A DNA stretch of 64,000 bases from Burkholderiales bacterium (GCA_017307865.1 JAFKGE010000031.1:1-64000), one strand, 5' to 3'. Counted from the stretch's first letter, positions 1 to 11,469 are shown. Numbers and translations are program-made. The notes: generated by a model from the letters alone, not told the origin.

Positions 1-87
1 TTGGCGAAGCTGCTCAGCGGTCTGTGCGCCGGCCAGCATTTGACGGGCCGACTCCAGACTGTCGGCACCTCGGGCTGTTCTTGCCAT
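1..87 (-). CDS. Partial gene, probable IS630-type transposase N-terminus
   Basis: Only the first 29 codons are in the window; the gene runs off the left edge. It starts at an ATG with a good ribosome-binding site (AAGGAG) a few bases upstream. The visible protein begins MARTARGADSLESARQ and continues with an AQTAEQLRQ segment, which resembles the start of helix-turn-helix IS630-family transposases. That is recalled family resemblance, not a proven match. The gene is divergent from yacG, so an insertion sequence may lie between yacG and its usual upstream neighbours (zapD, coaE). The rest of the gene is needed to confirm it. Confidence 0.4.
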   Translation of the reverse strand, partial: MARTARGADSLESARQMLAGAQTAEQLRQ

Positions 88-168
88 GTCGTTCTCCTTG
101 CGGGATCGGTGACATGGATATTATTGATCTATTGATATGGAAATGGAATAACGCCCCGCGCAAGCACC

Positions 169-354
169 GTGCGCTGCCCGGCCTGCGGCGGCCCCAGCCG
201 CTACGCCGCGGACAACCCCTGGCGGCCGTTTTGCAGCCAGCGCTGCAAGCTGCACGACCTGGGCGACTGGGCCAACGAGCGCTTTCGCGTCGAGGCGCAG
301 GACGCCGACGATCCATCGCCCGCGCCGCCAGTGCCGCACGTCCCGCCGCACTGA
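169..354 (+). CDS. yacG: DNA gyrase inhibitor YacG
   Basis: Small zinc-binding protein of about 61 residues that in E. coli binds GyrB and blocks DNA binding by gyrase. The signature is two cysteine pairs: CPAC near the N-terminus and CSQRC at about residues 22-26, followed by the family motif LHDLGDWANE. The tail is proline-rich and variable. No ATG is available in frame; the GTG at 169 is the only conventional start before the upstream stop at 133-135. In-frame residues upstream (ITPRAST, with ATA at 148-150) look like a normal YacG N-terminus, so the original ATG may have been lost or altered near the neighbouring insertion sequence. Confidence 0.85.
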   Translation: MRCPACGGPSRYAADNPWRPFCSQRCKLHDLGDWANERFRVEAQDADDPSPAPPVPHVPPH

Positions 355-382
355 AGTCGCGCTCAGGGCCTGAAGAAGACGG

Positions 383-865
383 TCACGTCGGCGGCTTGTC
401 GCAGGCCGCTTCCTCGCCCAGCCACTGCAGCACCGGCAGCGTGCCCGCCAGCACCGGCTGCACGCGCACCGGCAGGCGCTCCCACGCCGCCTGCTGGCCC
501 TCGCGCATCTGCAGCGCGCCCTGCCAGGCAGTGACGCGGCAAAAATGCAGGCGCACCAGGGCGTGCGGATAGTCCACCAATTGCTCGCGCCAGCGGCTGA
601 CGGACGCCGGCTCGATGCGCAGGCCCAGTTCTTCGTGCAGCTCGCGCGCCAGCGCCTGCGCCACGCTCTCGCCCGGCTCCAGCTTGCCGCCCGGAAACTC
701 CCAGTAGCCGGCGTAGACCTTGCCCGGCGGGCGCGAGGTCAGCAGAAAGCGCCCATCGGGCTGCAGCAGGATGCCGACCGCCACCTCGACCACCGGGCGC
801 GCGCCGCCTTCGGCCGTGCCCTGGCGCGGCAGGTGGGCGTCGGCGCGGATGGTGGGGTCGCTCAC
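383..865 (-). CDS. mutT: Nudix hydrolase, MutT-like (8-oxo-dGTP diphosphatase type)
   Basis: Protein of 160 residues with a complete Nudix box at about residues 60-82: GGKLEPGES followed by RELHEELGL, which fits the GX5EX7REUXEEXGU pattern. The WEFPGGK context and a C-terminal P-V-W/L-type segment are typical of MutT proteins that hydrolyse oxidised nucleotides (8-oxo-dGTP). The start is a GTG that overlaps the stop of the upstream DUF815 gene (GTGA), implying translational coupling. A longer reading exists in the same frame but would run far into the upstream gene. Exact substrate is inferred only from family. Confidence 0.85.
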   Translation of the reverse strand: MSDPTIRADAHLPRQGTAEGGARPVVEVAVGILLQPDGRFLLTSRPPGKVYAGYWEFPGGKLEPGESVAQALARELHEELGLRIEPASVSRWREQLVDYPHALVRLHFCRVTAWQGALQMREGQQAAWERLPVRVQPVLAGTLPVLQWLGEEAACDKPPT

Positions 866-1734
866 GCCGCGCCGCGACCCATGAAGTCGCGCGCGAACTG
901 CCAGGCCACGCGGCCCGAGCGCGAGCCGCGCTCCAGCGCCCACACCAGGGCCTCGGGACGGGCCGCCTCGATCTGCGCGGCGCTGGCGCCCAGGGCGCTC
1001 AGCCACTGGGCCGCGATGGCCAGGTATTCGGCCTGGGTGAAGGGGTAGAAGCTGACCCACAGGCCGAAGCGCTCGGACAGCGAGATTTTTTCCTCGACCA
1101 CCTCGCCGGGGTGCACCTCGCCATCCTCGGTGTGGGTGTAGCTGAGGTTTTCCTTCATGTACTCGGGCAGCAGGTGGCGCCGGTTGCTGGTGGCGTACAC
1201 CAGCACGTTGGGCGTGCTGGCCGCCACGCTGCCGTCCAGGATGCTTTTCAGCGCCTTGTAGCCGGGCTCGCCCTCGTCGAAGCTGAGGTCGTCGCAGTAG
1301 ACGATGAATTTCTCGGGCCGCTCGCTCACCACCTCGACGATGTCGGGCAGGTCCACCAGGTCGGCCTTGTCCACCTCGATCAGGCGCAGGCCCTGCGGCG
1401 CAAAGGCATTCAGGCAGGCCTTGATGAGCGAGGACTTGCCGGTGCCGCGCGCGCCCGTCAGCAGCACGTTGTTGGCCGGCCGGCCATCGACGAACTGGCG
1501 CGTGTTGCGCTCGATCTTGTCCTTCTGGCCGTCGATCTCCTTCAGATCGGCCAGCCGCATCGCGGCCAGATGGCGCACCGGCTCCAGCACGCCCATGCCC
1601 GAGGCGCGCTTGCGATAGCGCCAGGCCACGGCCTGGCTCCAGTCGGGGGCGCCCAGCGGCTGGGGCAGCACCGCCTCGATGCGGGTGATGAGTTGCTCCG
1701 CCCGTTCCATCAGGCGCGTCAGGTTTTCAGTCAT
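862..1734 (-). CDS. DUF815-family AAA ATP-binding protein
   Basis: Protein of 290 residues with a Walker A motif GARGTGKS at about 94-101 and a Walker B-like FIVYCDDLSFDE further on, matching the DUF815 family of single-domain AAA ATPases found next to mutT and argJ in Burkholderiales. Biochemical function is unknown. It overlaps the Nudix gene by 4 bases. Its ATG and first codons (MTEN) fall at the edge of a copy of the dispersed palindromic repeat, which apparently supplies the start region. Confidence 0.85.
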   Translation of the reverse strand: MTENLTRLMERAEQLITRIEAVLPQPLGAPDWSQAVAWRYRKRASGMGVLEPVRHLAAMRLADLKEIDGQKDKIERNTRQFVDGRPANNVLLTGARGTGKSSLIKACLNAFAPQGLRLIEVDKADLVDLPDIVEVVSERPEKFIVYCDDLSFDEGEPGYKALKSILDGSVAASTPNVLVYATSNRRHLLPEYMKENLSYTHTEDGEVHPGEVVEEKISLSERFGLWVSFYPFTQAEYLAIAAQWLSALGASAAQIEAARPEALVWALERGSRSGRVAWQFARDFMGRGAA

Positions 1735-1735
1735 T

Positions 1736-1795
1736 TTGGCCTCTGGCGCCCATGCAACAAGCGCCGACAGCTATCAAATCAGTAGTATTTATTCA
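1736..1795. repeat. Dispersed palindromic repeat A, copy between argJ and the DUF815 gene
   Basis: AT-rich core (agtagtatt, tatcaaat) next to gcgccgacagctatc and ggcgccca, aligning by eye with copies at 14596, 19010, 30160 and elsewhere. It abuts the DUF815 start codon and the argJ stop codon. Confidence 0.75.
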
Positions 1796-3020
1796 AGACC
1801 GATAGTCGGCGTTGATGCTGACGTAGTCGTGGCTCAAATCGCAGGTCCACACGGTGTCGCTGGCCGCGCCGCGGCCCAGGCCCACGCGCACGGTGATCTC
1901 GGCCTGCTTCATCACGCGCTGGCCGTCTTCCTCGCGATACGCGGGGTGGCGCCCGCCGCCGGTGGCCACGTGCACGTCGTCCAGGTGCAGGTCGATGCGG
2001 GTCTGGTCGAGATCAAGAATGCCGGCGTAGCCCACCGCCGCCAGGATGCGGCCCAGGTTGGGGTCGCTGGCGAAAAACGCCGTCTTGACCAGCGGCGAAT
2101 GCGCGATGGCGTAGGCCACCTGGCGGCATTCGGCGGTGTCGCGCCCGCCTTCGACGCGCACGGTGATGAACTTGGTGGCGCCCTCACCGTCGCGCACGAT
2201 GGCCTGCGCCAGTTGGCGCGCCACGTCGAGCAGGGCCGCCTTCAGCGCCTGGCCTTCGGCCGAGGCCAGCGAGGTGATGGGCGCGTGGCCCGCGCGCTGG
2301 GTGGCGATCAGCAGGAAGCTGTCGTTGGTGGAGGTGTCGCCATCGACGGTGACGCGGTTGAACGAGCCCTCGGCCAGCTCGCGCGCCAGCGGTGTCAGCA
2401 GCGCCGGGGCTATGCAGGCGTCGGTGGCGACAAAGCCCAGCATGGTGGCCATGTTGGGGCGGATCATGCCGGCGCCCTTGCTGATGCCGGTGACGCTGAC
2501 CTCGGCGCCGCCGATGCGCAGCTTGGTGCTGAAGGCCTTGGGCACCGTGTCGGTGGTCATGATGGCGCTGGCGGCGCGGCCCCATTGGTCGGCGCCCGCC
2601 GCCGCGATGGCGGCCGGCAGCCCGGCCTCGATGCGCTCGACCGGCAGCGGCTCCATGATGACGCCGGTGGACAGCGGCAGCACCTGGCGCGGCTCGACGC
2701 GCAGCAGGCCAGCCAGCGCCGCGCAGGTGGCGCGCGCGCTGCAGGCCGTCCTCGCCGGTGCCGGCGTTGGCGTTGCCGGTGTTGACGACGATGGCGCGGA
2801 TCGGCGCGCCGCCCGCCAGATGCTCGCGGCACACCTGCACCGGCGCGGCGCAAAAGCGGTTTTGCGTGAACACCCCGCCCACGCTGGCGCCCTCGTCCAG
2901 CAGCAGCACCGTCAAATCGTCACGGCCGGCCTTGCGCACGCCGGCTTGCGTGATGCCCAGTCGCACGCCGGCGACCGGAAGGAGTTGCGCGGGATCGGTG
3001 GCGGTAAGGTTGACGGGCAT
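1793..3020 (-). pseudogene. argJ: argJ, glutamate N-acetyltransferase/N-acetylglutamate synthase, frameshifted
   Basis: Bifunctional ArgJ transfers the acetyl group from N-acetylornithine to glutamate and can also make N-acetylglutamate from acetyl-CoA. The N-terminal part (from the ATG at 3020: [12 protein letters not shown] through [18 protein letters not shown]) is in one frame. The rest ([20 protein letters not shown], then [11 protein letters not shown] with the self-cleavage A-T site, to DYRS) is in another. The break lies in an alternating GC run at 2730-2739, where two bases seem to be missing. Either the gene is disrupted or the sequence has an error in this run. Apart from the shift, every family motif is intact. 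Same strand as secA, upstream of it on the left. Confidence 0.85.
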
Positions 3021-3083
3021 GGCGGTGGGGTGGAAGAAAAAACGGGAGAAAAGGGCGAATCCTGCGGCTCAGCGGCACAAGGC

Positions 3084-3306
3084 GCCAGACCAGGGCTCGC
3101 CACCGCGCGATCCAATGGCCGCGGAGCAGGCCAGGCCAGCGATCGCCGTGGCCGGGGTCTCCCCGGCCAGAGGCGATGCCCCTCGAGGGGGCTGAGGTCT
3201 GCGGCTCCAGACCTGCCTGCGCAGGTCTGGACAGACCGAAGGGCCGCCGCCTCCGGCGGCGAGCACCGGGCGAAACAACGCGCAGCGTGTGGAGACTGGG
3301 GGTGGG
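3084..3306. repeat. Dispersed repeat B, copy after secA
   Basis: GC-rich intergenic block filling the secA-argJ gap. It contains the hairpin ggccggggtctccccggcc (3151-3169), a cccctcgaggggg core and, next to the secA stop, cgcagcgtgtggagactggg. The same modules occur at 19099-19236, 34752-34879 and, shortened, 21411-21498. This copy also has an extra insert (about 3200-3265) with its own small hairpins. No gene seen in it. Confidence 0.75.
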
Positions 3307-6090
<2,784 letters not shown>

Positions 6091-6281
6091 GCGTAAGCGG
6101 TCGCCGCCGCGCGCGCAGCGCCCGGGCAGTGGCGACCAGCGGTCCCAGTGAGTTCAAGATGGTGCGAAGATTGGGGCGAAACCGCCGTATACAACATCGG
6201 GCAGCGCCCGCCGGCCATCGTCGCGACAAACTCCCCATTCTACCCATCGGCGACCGCCCGCCCGGGCGCCGCAACCCGACC

Positions 6282-6605
6282 ATGCCCATGCCTCCCAAGT
6301 CCCATCGCAGCGCCTCGGTGGGACAAGCCCTGGACGCCGCCGCGGCCCTGCAGCCGCTGCGCGCGCGCCTGGCGGCCTCGGCCGCCCGACTGGACACCAT
6401 CCGCCCGCTGCTGCCCGCCGCCCTGCGCCGCGCGGTGCTGGCGGGGCCGATCGACGACGAGGAATGGTGCCTGCTGGTGCCGCATTCGGCCGCGGCGGCC
6501 AAGATCCGGCAGCTGCTGCCGGCGCTGCGCGCGGCGCTGGAGGCCGCCGGCCACCCGCGGCGCGACATCCGCATCCGGGTGCACCAGGACCCAGTCGGAC
6601 GTTAG
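6282..6605 (+). CDS. DUF721/DciA-like protein
   Basis: Protein of 107 residues. The central segment (LDTIRPLLPAALRRAV, then EWCLLVPHSAAAAKIRQLLP) matches the DUF721 family, whose better-studied members (DciA) load the replicative helicase DnaB in bacteria lacking DnaC. It lies divergently upstream of secA, its usual place in related genomes. It is shorter than typical DciA, so helicase loading is an inference from family membership only. Confidence 0.7.
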   Translation: MPMPPKSHRSASVGQALDAAAALQPLRARLAASAARLDTIRPLLPAALRRAVLAGPIDDEEWCLLVPHSAAAAKIRQLLPALRAALEAAGHPRRDIRIRVHQDPVGR

Positions 6606-6614
6606 GAAGATGAA

Positions 6615-6690
6615 TGGTGCCGCCTGTCCGAATCGAACGGACGACCTACCGCTTACAAGGCGGTTGCTCTACCAACTGAGCTAAGGCGGC
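6615..6690 (-). tRNA. tRNA-Thr (anticodon TGT)
   Basis: Complete 76-nt cloverleaf: acceptor GCCGCC pairs with GGCGGC, D-arm TAGCTCAGTTGGTAGAGCA, anticodon stem ACCGC/GCGGT with loop CTTGTAA (anticodon TGT, decoding ACA), T-arm with TTCGATTC. The discriminator is A and the 3' CCA is encoded in the DNA. Confidence 0.97.
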
Positions 6691-6739
6691 AAACGGGCGA
6701 AATTCTAGAGGACGGGCGCCCGCATCCCGGGCGGCACCC

Positions 6740-7222
6740 TCACTTGATGCGCTTGAGCGCGGGGCGCTTGCGCGCGTCGGGCGCGGCGGGCCCGGGCGGC
6801 TCGGTGTCGTCCGGTCCGCCCTCGGGCGCGCTGGCGGCCTCGACCACGCCGAGCGGGCTGGCGGCAGGCGCGGGCGGCACGCCGGGCGCGGCGGCGGCGC
6901 GCGCCTGCAGCGGGAAAGCCATGCCCTGGCCGTTTTCGCGCGCGTAGATGGCCATCACGCGGTCGATGGGCACGATGATCTCGCGCGGCACGCCGCCGAA
7001 GCGGGCGCGGAACTCGATGAACTCGTTGCCGATCTTCAGGCCGCTGGTGGCATCGGTGCTGACGTTCAGCACGATCTCACCGTTCTGCACGTATTCGCGC
7101 GGCACCTGCACGCTGTCGTCGGCAAACACCGCGACATAGGGCGTGAGCGCGTTGTCCGCGCACCATTCGTACAGCGCGCGGATGAGATACGGGCGGGTGG
7201 AGGCGGATTCGAGGGCGTTCAT
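6740..7222 (-). CDS. sspB: ClpXP protease specificity-enhancing factor SspB
   Basis: Protein of 160 residues. The N-terminal substrate-binding domain (TRPYLIRALYEWCADNALTP, VLNVSTDATSGLKIGNEFI, FGGVPREI) is characteristic of SspB, which tethers ssrA-tagged proteins to ClpX. The C-terminus is a flexible Ala/Pro-rich linker ending in a basic ClpX-binding tail (RPALKRIK). It follows sspA on the same strand, the usual two-gene operon. Confidence 0.95.
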   Translation of the reverse strand: MNALESASTRPYLIRALYEWCADNALTPYVAVFADDSVQVPREYVQNGEIVLNVSTDATSGLKIGNEFIEFRARFGGVPREIIVPIDRVMAIYARENGQGMAFPLQARAAAAPGVPPAPAASPLGVVEAASAPEGGPDDTEPPGPAAPDARKRPALKRIK

Positions 7223-7244
7223 CGTCGTTGCCGCGCCGGGGGCC

Positions 7245-7856
7245 TTACTTGCGCATCACCTTTTCGGAGGGCGTGAGCGCCTCGATGTAGGCCGGGCGCG
7301 AGAAGATGCGCTCGGCGTACTTGAGCAGGGGCGCGGCGTTCTTGGACAGGTCGATGCCGTAGTAGTCCAGGCGCCACAGCAGGGGCGCCAGCGCCACGTC
7401 CAGCATCGAGAAGTTGTCGCCCAGGATGAACTTGTTCTTCAGGAACACCGGGGCCATCTGCGTGAGCCGGTCGCGGATGTTGCCGCGCGCCTTCTCCAGC
7501 GCCTTTTCGTTGCTGCGGGCGGCGCGGTTTTCCAGCACGCTGACGTGCGTGAACAGCTCCTTCTCGAAGTTGAGCAGGAACAGGCGCACGCGCGCGCGGT
7601 CCACCGGGTCGCCCGGCATCAGCTGCGGGTGCGGGAAGCGCTCGTCGATGTACTCGTTGATGATGTTCGACTCGTACAGGATCAGGTCGCGCTCGACCAG
7701 GATCGGCACCTGCCCGTAGGGGTTCATCACGCTGATGTCCTCGGGCTTGTTGTAGAGATCGACGTCGCGGATCTCGAAGTCCATGCCCTTCTCGAACAGC
7801 ACGAAGCGGCAGCGATGCGAGAACGGGCAGGTGGTTCCTGAATACAGCACCATCAT
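7245..7856 (-). CDS. sspA: Stringent starvation protein A (GST fold)
   Basis: Protein of 203 residues with an N-terminal thioredoxin-like domain (MMVLYSGTTCPFSHRCR, then NPYGQVPILVERD and LYESNIINEYIDERFPHP) and an all-alpha C-terminal GST domain. SspA binds RNA polymerase and controls stress and stationary-phase genes rather than acting as a glutathione transferase. It precedes sspB by 22 bp and follows the petABC genes on the same strand, the standard betaproteobacterial order. Confidence 0.95.
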   Translation of the reverse strand: MMVLYSGTTCPFSHRCRFVLFEKGMDFEIRDVDLYNKPEDISVMNPYGQVPILVERDLILYESNIINEYIDERFPHPQLMPGDPVDRARVRLFLLNFEKELFTHVSVLENRAARSNEKALEKARGNIRDRLTQMAPVFLKNKFILGDNFSMLDVALAPLLWRLDYYGIDLSKNAAPLLKYAERIFSRPAYIEALTPSEKVMRK

Positions 7857-7921
7857 GGCAGGTCAACTCCTTAAAACCGAAGGAGTGGAAGCTCGCCAAC
7901 ACCCGGGCGTGCCCCACTCCG

Positions 7922-7948
7922 AAAAAATGCCCGGGCGCGGGCGCCCGG
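7922..7948 (-). terminator. Intrinsic terminator after petC
   Basis: On the minus strand an 8-bp GC stem (CCGGGCGC/GCGCCCGG) with a 2-base loop is followed by GCATTTTTT, 15 bp past the petC stop and before sspA. It would end the petABC transcript. Confidence 0.8.
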
Positions 7949-7962
7949 ATGATCGATGTGCT

Positions 7963-8730
7963 TTATTTGACGTCTTTCCAGTACGCCGCATTCAGGCGCC
8001 ACGAAATCAGCGTGAACAGGGCCAGGAAGATCAGCACCCACACCCCGATCTGCACGCGCTTGGACTGGGCCGGCTCGCTCATCCACTTGAGGAAGTTGAC
8101 CAGGTCGGCCACGGTCTGGTCGTACTGCAGCGGCGTCAGGGTGCCGGGCGTGACCTGCTCCCAGCGGCCGCTGAAGCTGTGCTCTTCCTTGCCGTGCGAC
8201 TCGACCGTGTGGTAGATCGGCTTGCGCTCGCCCTGCAGCTGCCACAGCGGGTGCGGCATGCCGATGTTGGGAAAGGCCAGGTTGTTCCAGCCCGTGGGGC
8301 GCGAGTCGTCGCGGTAGTAGGTGCGAAACAGCGTGTAGAGGTAGTCGGCGCCGGTGCCGCCCGCGCCCGAGCGCGAGCGCGCGACCAGGGTCAGGTCGGG
8401 CGGGTTGGCGCCGAAAAAGGCCTTTGCCTCGACCGGGTCGATGGCGGCCTTCATCATGTCGCCGACCTTGCTGCCCACGAACAGCAGGTTGTCCTTGATT
8501 TCATCGTCGGTCAGGCCGATGTCCTGCAGGCGGTTGAAGCGCATGAAGGCCGCCGAGTGGCAGCTCAGGCAGTAGTTGACGAAGATTTTGGCGCCGCGCT
8601 GCAGCGAGGCGTTGTCGTCCAGCTTGCCGGGCGCCTTGTCCCACGAAATGCCGCCGGTGGACGCCTGCGCGGCGGCACCGAGTCCCAGCGCCAGAGTCAG
8701 CCCGAGGATGATCTTTTTCCACATGGTCAT
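7963..8730 (-). CDS. petC: Cytochrome c1 of the bc1 complex
   Basis: Protein of 255 residues: cleavable signal peptide (residues 1-23, ending AQA), covalent heme motif CLSCH at 54-58, and one C-terminal membrane helix (about 230-248) that anchors the periplasmic heme domain. It accepts electrons from the Rieske protein and passes them to soluble cytochrome c. Last gene of the petA-petB-petC operon. Confidence 0.96.
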   Translation of the reverse strand: MTMWKKIILGLTLALGLGAAAQASTGGISWDKAPGKLDDNASLQRGAKIFVNYCLSCHSAAFMRFNRLQDIGLTDDEIKDNLLFVGSKVGDMMKAAIDPVEAKAFFGANPPDLTLVARSRSGAGGTGADYLYTLFRTYYRDDSRPTGWNNLAFPNIGMPHPLWQLQGERKPIYHTVESHGKEEHSFSGRWEQVTPGTLTPLQYDQTVADLVNFLKWMSEPAQSKRVQIGVWVLIFLALFTLISWRLNAAYWKDVK

Positions 8731-8752
8731 GGTTGTTGTACTCCGGCCGACA

Positions 8753-10198
8753 TCAATGGGGCTTGAAGGTCACGCGATCGGGCACCGGCTTGGGCGTGCC
8801 CAGCTGGCTCCACCACGGCATCAGCAGGAAGAAGCCGAAATACACCAGCGTGCCCACCAGCGCCACGCGCTCGTTGGTCAGCCATTCGAGCGAGGGCTGC
8901 GCGAAGATCGGGCCCGGCACCATGATGCCCAGGATCATCAGCACGATGAACCAGATGATGAAGACCGCGTACACCGTCTTGTGCCAGTCGGGGCGATAGC
9001 GGATCGAGCGCGCGGGGCTGCGGTCCAGCCAGGGCAGGAAGAACAGGATGATGACCGAGCCGCCCATGACGATCACGCCCCAGAACTTGGGATCGAAGGT
9101 CTTGAGCAGGACGATCCCGACGATGGCCGCCACGGTCAGGATGATCTTGGACTTCATCGAGCCGCGGCCCTTGAGCCAGGCCAGCACGGTGGCCAGCGCC
9201 ACGATCAGGCTCAGCACGTTGACCATGGTGTCGGTGGTGGCGCGCAGCATCGAGTAGAAGGGCGTGAAATACCACACCGGCGCGATGTGCGCGGGCGTGA
9301 CCAGCGGGTCGGCCGGGATGAAGTTGTTGTACTCCAGGAAGTAGCCGCCCATCTCCGGCGCGAAGAACAGCACCGCGAAGTAGATCATCAGGAACACGCC
9401 CACGCCCACGATGTCGTGCACGCTGTAGTAGGGGTGGAACGGAACGCCGTCGGTCGGCGCGTCGGGCGACCAGCGGTTGCCCTTGGGGCCCTTCTTGATC
9501 TCGATGCCGTCGGGGTTGTTGGAGCCCACGTCGTGCAGCGCCAGCAGGTGCGCCACCACCAGGCCGATCAGCACCAGCGGCACGGCGATGACGTGGAAGC
9601 TGAAGAAGCGGTTGAGCGTGGCGTCGCCCACCACGTAGTCGCCGCGGATCAGCAGCGACAGGTCGGGCCCGATGAACGGTATGGCCGAGAACAGGTTGAC
9701 GATCACCTGCGCGCCCCAGTAAGACATCTGGCCCCAGGGCAGCAGGTAGCCCATGAAGGCCTCGGCCATCAGGCACAGGAAGATGGCGCAGCCGAACACC
9801 CACACCAGCTCGCGCGGCTTGCGGTAGCTGCCGTAGATCAGGCCGCGGTACATGTGCAGGTACACCACGATGAAGAAGGCCGAGGCCCCCGTCGAGTGCA
9901 TGTAGCGGATGAACCAGCCGCCCGGCACGTCGCGCATGATGTATTCGACCGACTCGAAGGCCTTGGCCGCGTCGGGCTTGTAGTGCATCACCAGGAAGAT
10001 GCCGGTGACCACCTGGATCACCAGCACCAAGAGCGCCAGCGAGCCGAAGAAATACCAGAAGTTGAAGTTCTTGGGCGCGTAGTACTCCGACATGTGCTTG
10101 CGGTATTCCGCAAACAGGGTCGGGAAGCGGTTGTCCAGCCAGTTGTACAGCTTGGCACCGGCGGATGCGTTCGGGGAGATTTCCTTGAATTCAGCCAT
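8753..10198 (-). CDS. petB: Cytochrome b of the bc1 complex
   Basis: Protein of 481 residues with the multi-helix quinol-oxidising core. Heme-ligand histidines are seen at about 101/202 and 115/217 (YMHST, YLHMY, SFHVI, VAHLL). The Qo-site motif reads PVWY (about 307-310) instead of the textbook PEWY; PVWY is a known natural variant in beta/gammaproteobacteria. Length is slightly above the mitochondrial type. Lies between petA and petC with short gaps. Confidence 0.96.
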   Translation of the reverse strand: MAEFKEISPNASAGAKLYNWLDNRFPTLFAEYRKHMSEYYAPKNFNFWYFFGSLALLVLVIQVVTGIFLVMHYKPDAAKAFESVEYIMRDVPGGWFIRYMHSTGASAFFIVVYLHMYRGLIYGSYRKPRELVWVFGCAIFLCLMAEAFMGYLLPWGQMSYWGAQVIVNLFSAIPFIGPDLSLLIRGDYVVGDATLNRFFSFHVIAVPLVLIGLVVAHLLALHDVGSNNPDGIEIKKGPKGNRWSPDAPTDGVPFHPYYSVHDIVGVGVFLMIYFAVLFFAPEMGGYFLEYNNFIPADPLVTPAHIAPVWYFTPFYSMLRATTDTMVNVLSLIVALATVLAWLKGRGSMKSKIILTVAAIVGIVLLKTFDPKFWGVIVMGGSVIILFFLPWLDRSPARSIRYRPDWHKTVYAVFIIWFIVLMILGIMVPGPIFAQPSLEWLTNERVALVGTLVYFGFFLLMPWWSQLGTPKPVPDRVTFKPH

Positions 10199-10207
10199 GA
10201 CCGCCTC

Positions 10208-10834
10208 TTATGCTTTCTTGTCTTCGCCGATCAGCAAGCGGGTGTCGGACAGGTAGGTGTAGGGCGGCACCAGCAGGTTGGCCGGGGCCGGCTTGTTCTT
10301 GAACACGCGCGCCGAGAAGTCGAAGGTCGAGCCGTGGCAGGGGCAGAAGAAGCCGCCCACCCAGTTGTCGGGCAGCGAGGGCTGGGGGCCGGCCTTGAAC
10401 TTCTCGACCGGCGAGCAGCCCAGGTGCGTGCAGATGCCCACCACCACCAGGATGTCCTTGTGGGCCTCGGGCGCACGGTCTTCGTTTTGCGCCCACACCG
10501 GCGTCGGAAAGTCGGTGCGCTTGGACAGCGGGTCAGCCACCTCGCTGTCGGTGGTCTTGAGCGTGGCCAGCATCTCGGGCGTGCGCTTGAACACCCACAC
10601 CGGCTGGCCGCGCCATTCGACGATCATGCGCTCGCCCGGCTGCAGGGCGGAGATGTCCACCTCGACGGGCGCGCCGGCGGCCTTGGCACGCTCGGACGGC
10701 GAAAAGCTCTCGACAAACGGGGTGGCCAAGGCCACGGTACCCACAGCGCCAGCGCAACCCGAAGCAATCAGCCAGGTGCGTTTGCTGCTGTCCATGGGCG
10801 CAGGGGTGAAATTGCTGGGTGGAGCGTCACTCAT
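10208..10834 (-). CDS. petA: Rieske iron-sulfur subunit of the bc1 complex
   Basis: Protein of 208 residues. The [2Fe-2S] ligands are in CTHLGC (135-140) and CPCHGS (164-169). One N-terminal membrane segment (about 20-42) follows a Tat-like motif SSKRTWLIAS in which the twin arginines are Lys-Arg, a tolerated variant; Rieske proteins are Tat-exported. First gene of petABC, divergent from mscL. Confidence 0.96.
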   Translation of the reverse strand: MSDAPPSNFTPAPMDSSKRTWLIASGCAGAVGTVALATPFVESFSPSERAKAAGAPVEVDISALQPGERMIVEWRGQPVWVFKRTPEMLATLKTTDSEVADPLSKRTDFPTPVWAQNEDRAPEAHKDILVVVGICTHLGCSPVEKFKAGPQPSLPDNWVGGFFCPCHGSTFDFSARVFKNKPAPANLLVPPYTYLSDTRLLIGEDKKA

Positions 10835-10954
10835 GGCTGTCCTCTGAATCGGCAGGGATGTGTTTTTTTATGCGAACCAGCCAAGGATTGTAGCGGAGCA
10901 ACTTGGCCCCCCGTGCGGTGTGGCGGCCACATGCGCCGCGCCGGGCCGCCCGGA

Positions 10955-10982
10955 TTGACATTCCCTGACGGCGCGCAATACT
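10955..10982 (+). promoter_or_regulatory. Probable sigma-70 promoter of mscL
   Basis: Perfect -35 TTGACA (10955-10960), 16-bp spacer and -10-like AATACT (10977-10982), about 30 bp upstream of the mscL ATG. Confidence 0.5.
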
Positions 10983-11015
10983 GGCCGTCCGTTCAACAAC
11001 TCAGGAGGTTTCACC

Positions 11016-11429
11016 ATGGGCATGATGCAAGAGTTTCGCGAGTTCGCCGTCAAGGGCAACGCCATGGACCTGGCGGTCGGCGTGATCATCGGCGGCGCAT
11101 TCGGCAAGATCGTCGACTCGATCGTCGGCGACCTGATCATGCCGGTGGTCGGCAAGCTGTTCGGCGGACTGGACTTTTCCAGCTACTACATCCCCTTGTC
11201 GGGCCAGCCCGCAGGCCTGGCGCTGGCCGAGGCCAAGAAGGCCGGCGCCGTGTTCGCCTACGGCAACTTCATCACCATCCTGGTCAACTTCATCATCCTG
11301 GCCTTCATCATCTTCATGATGGTCAAGCAGATGAACCGCCTGAAGAAGGAAGAGCCGGCGCCCGCGCCCGCCGCGCCGCCGGAGGACATCCAGCTGTTGC
11401 GCGAAATCCGCGACAGCCTGAAGCGCTGA
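11016..11429 (+). CDS. mscL: Large-conductance mechanosensitive channel MscL
   Basis: Protein of 137 residues. N-terminal amphipathic helix ([20 protein letters not shown]), TM1 ([23 protein letters not shown]), periplasmic loop, TM2 (about 86-108, NFIIIL-type hydrophobic stretch) and a charged C-terminal bundle helix. It opens in the inner membrane on hypo-osmotic shock. The start is supported by AGGAGG a few bases upstream of ATG. Single-gene unit flanked by a promoter and a terminator. Confidence 0.96.
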   Translation: MGMMQEFREFAVKGNAMDLAVGVIIGGAFGKIVDSIVGDLIMPVVGKLFGGLDFSSYYIPLSGQPAGLALAEAKKAGAVFAYGNFITILVNFIILAFIIFMMVKQMNRLKKEEPAPAPAAPPEDIQLLREIRDSLKR

Positions 11430-11469
11430 CAAGGCAAGAGTCAGTCGTTCCTTTATCCATAGCTGCCAG

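Noticed and set aside
10868..11155. Minus-strand open frame between petA and mscL
   Set aside because: It overlaps the mscL promoter and gene, has no similarity to known families and no ribosome-binding site.
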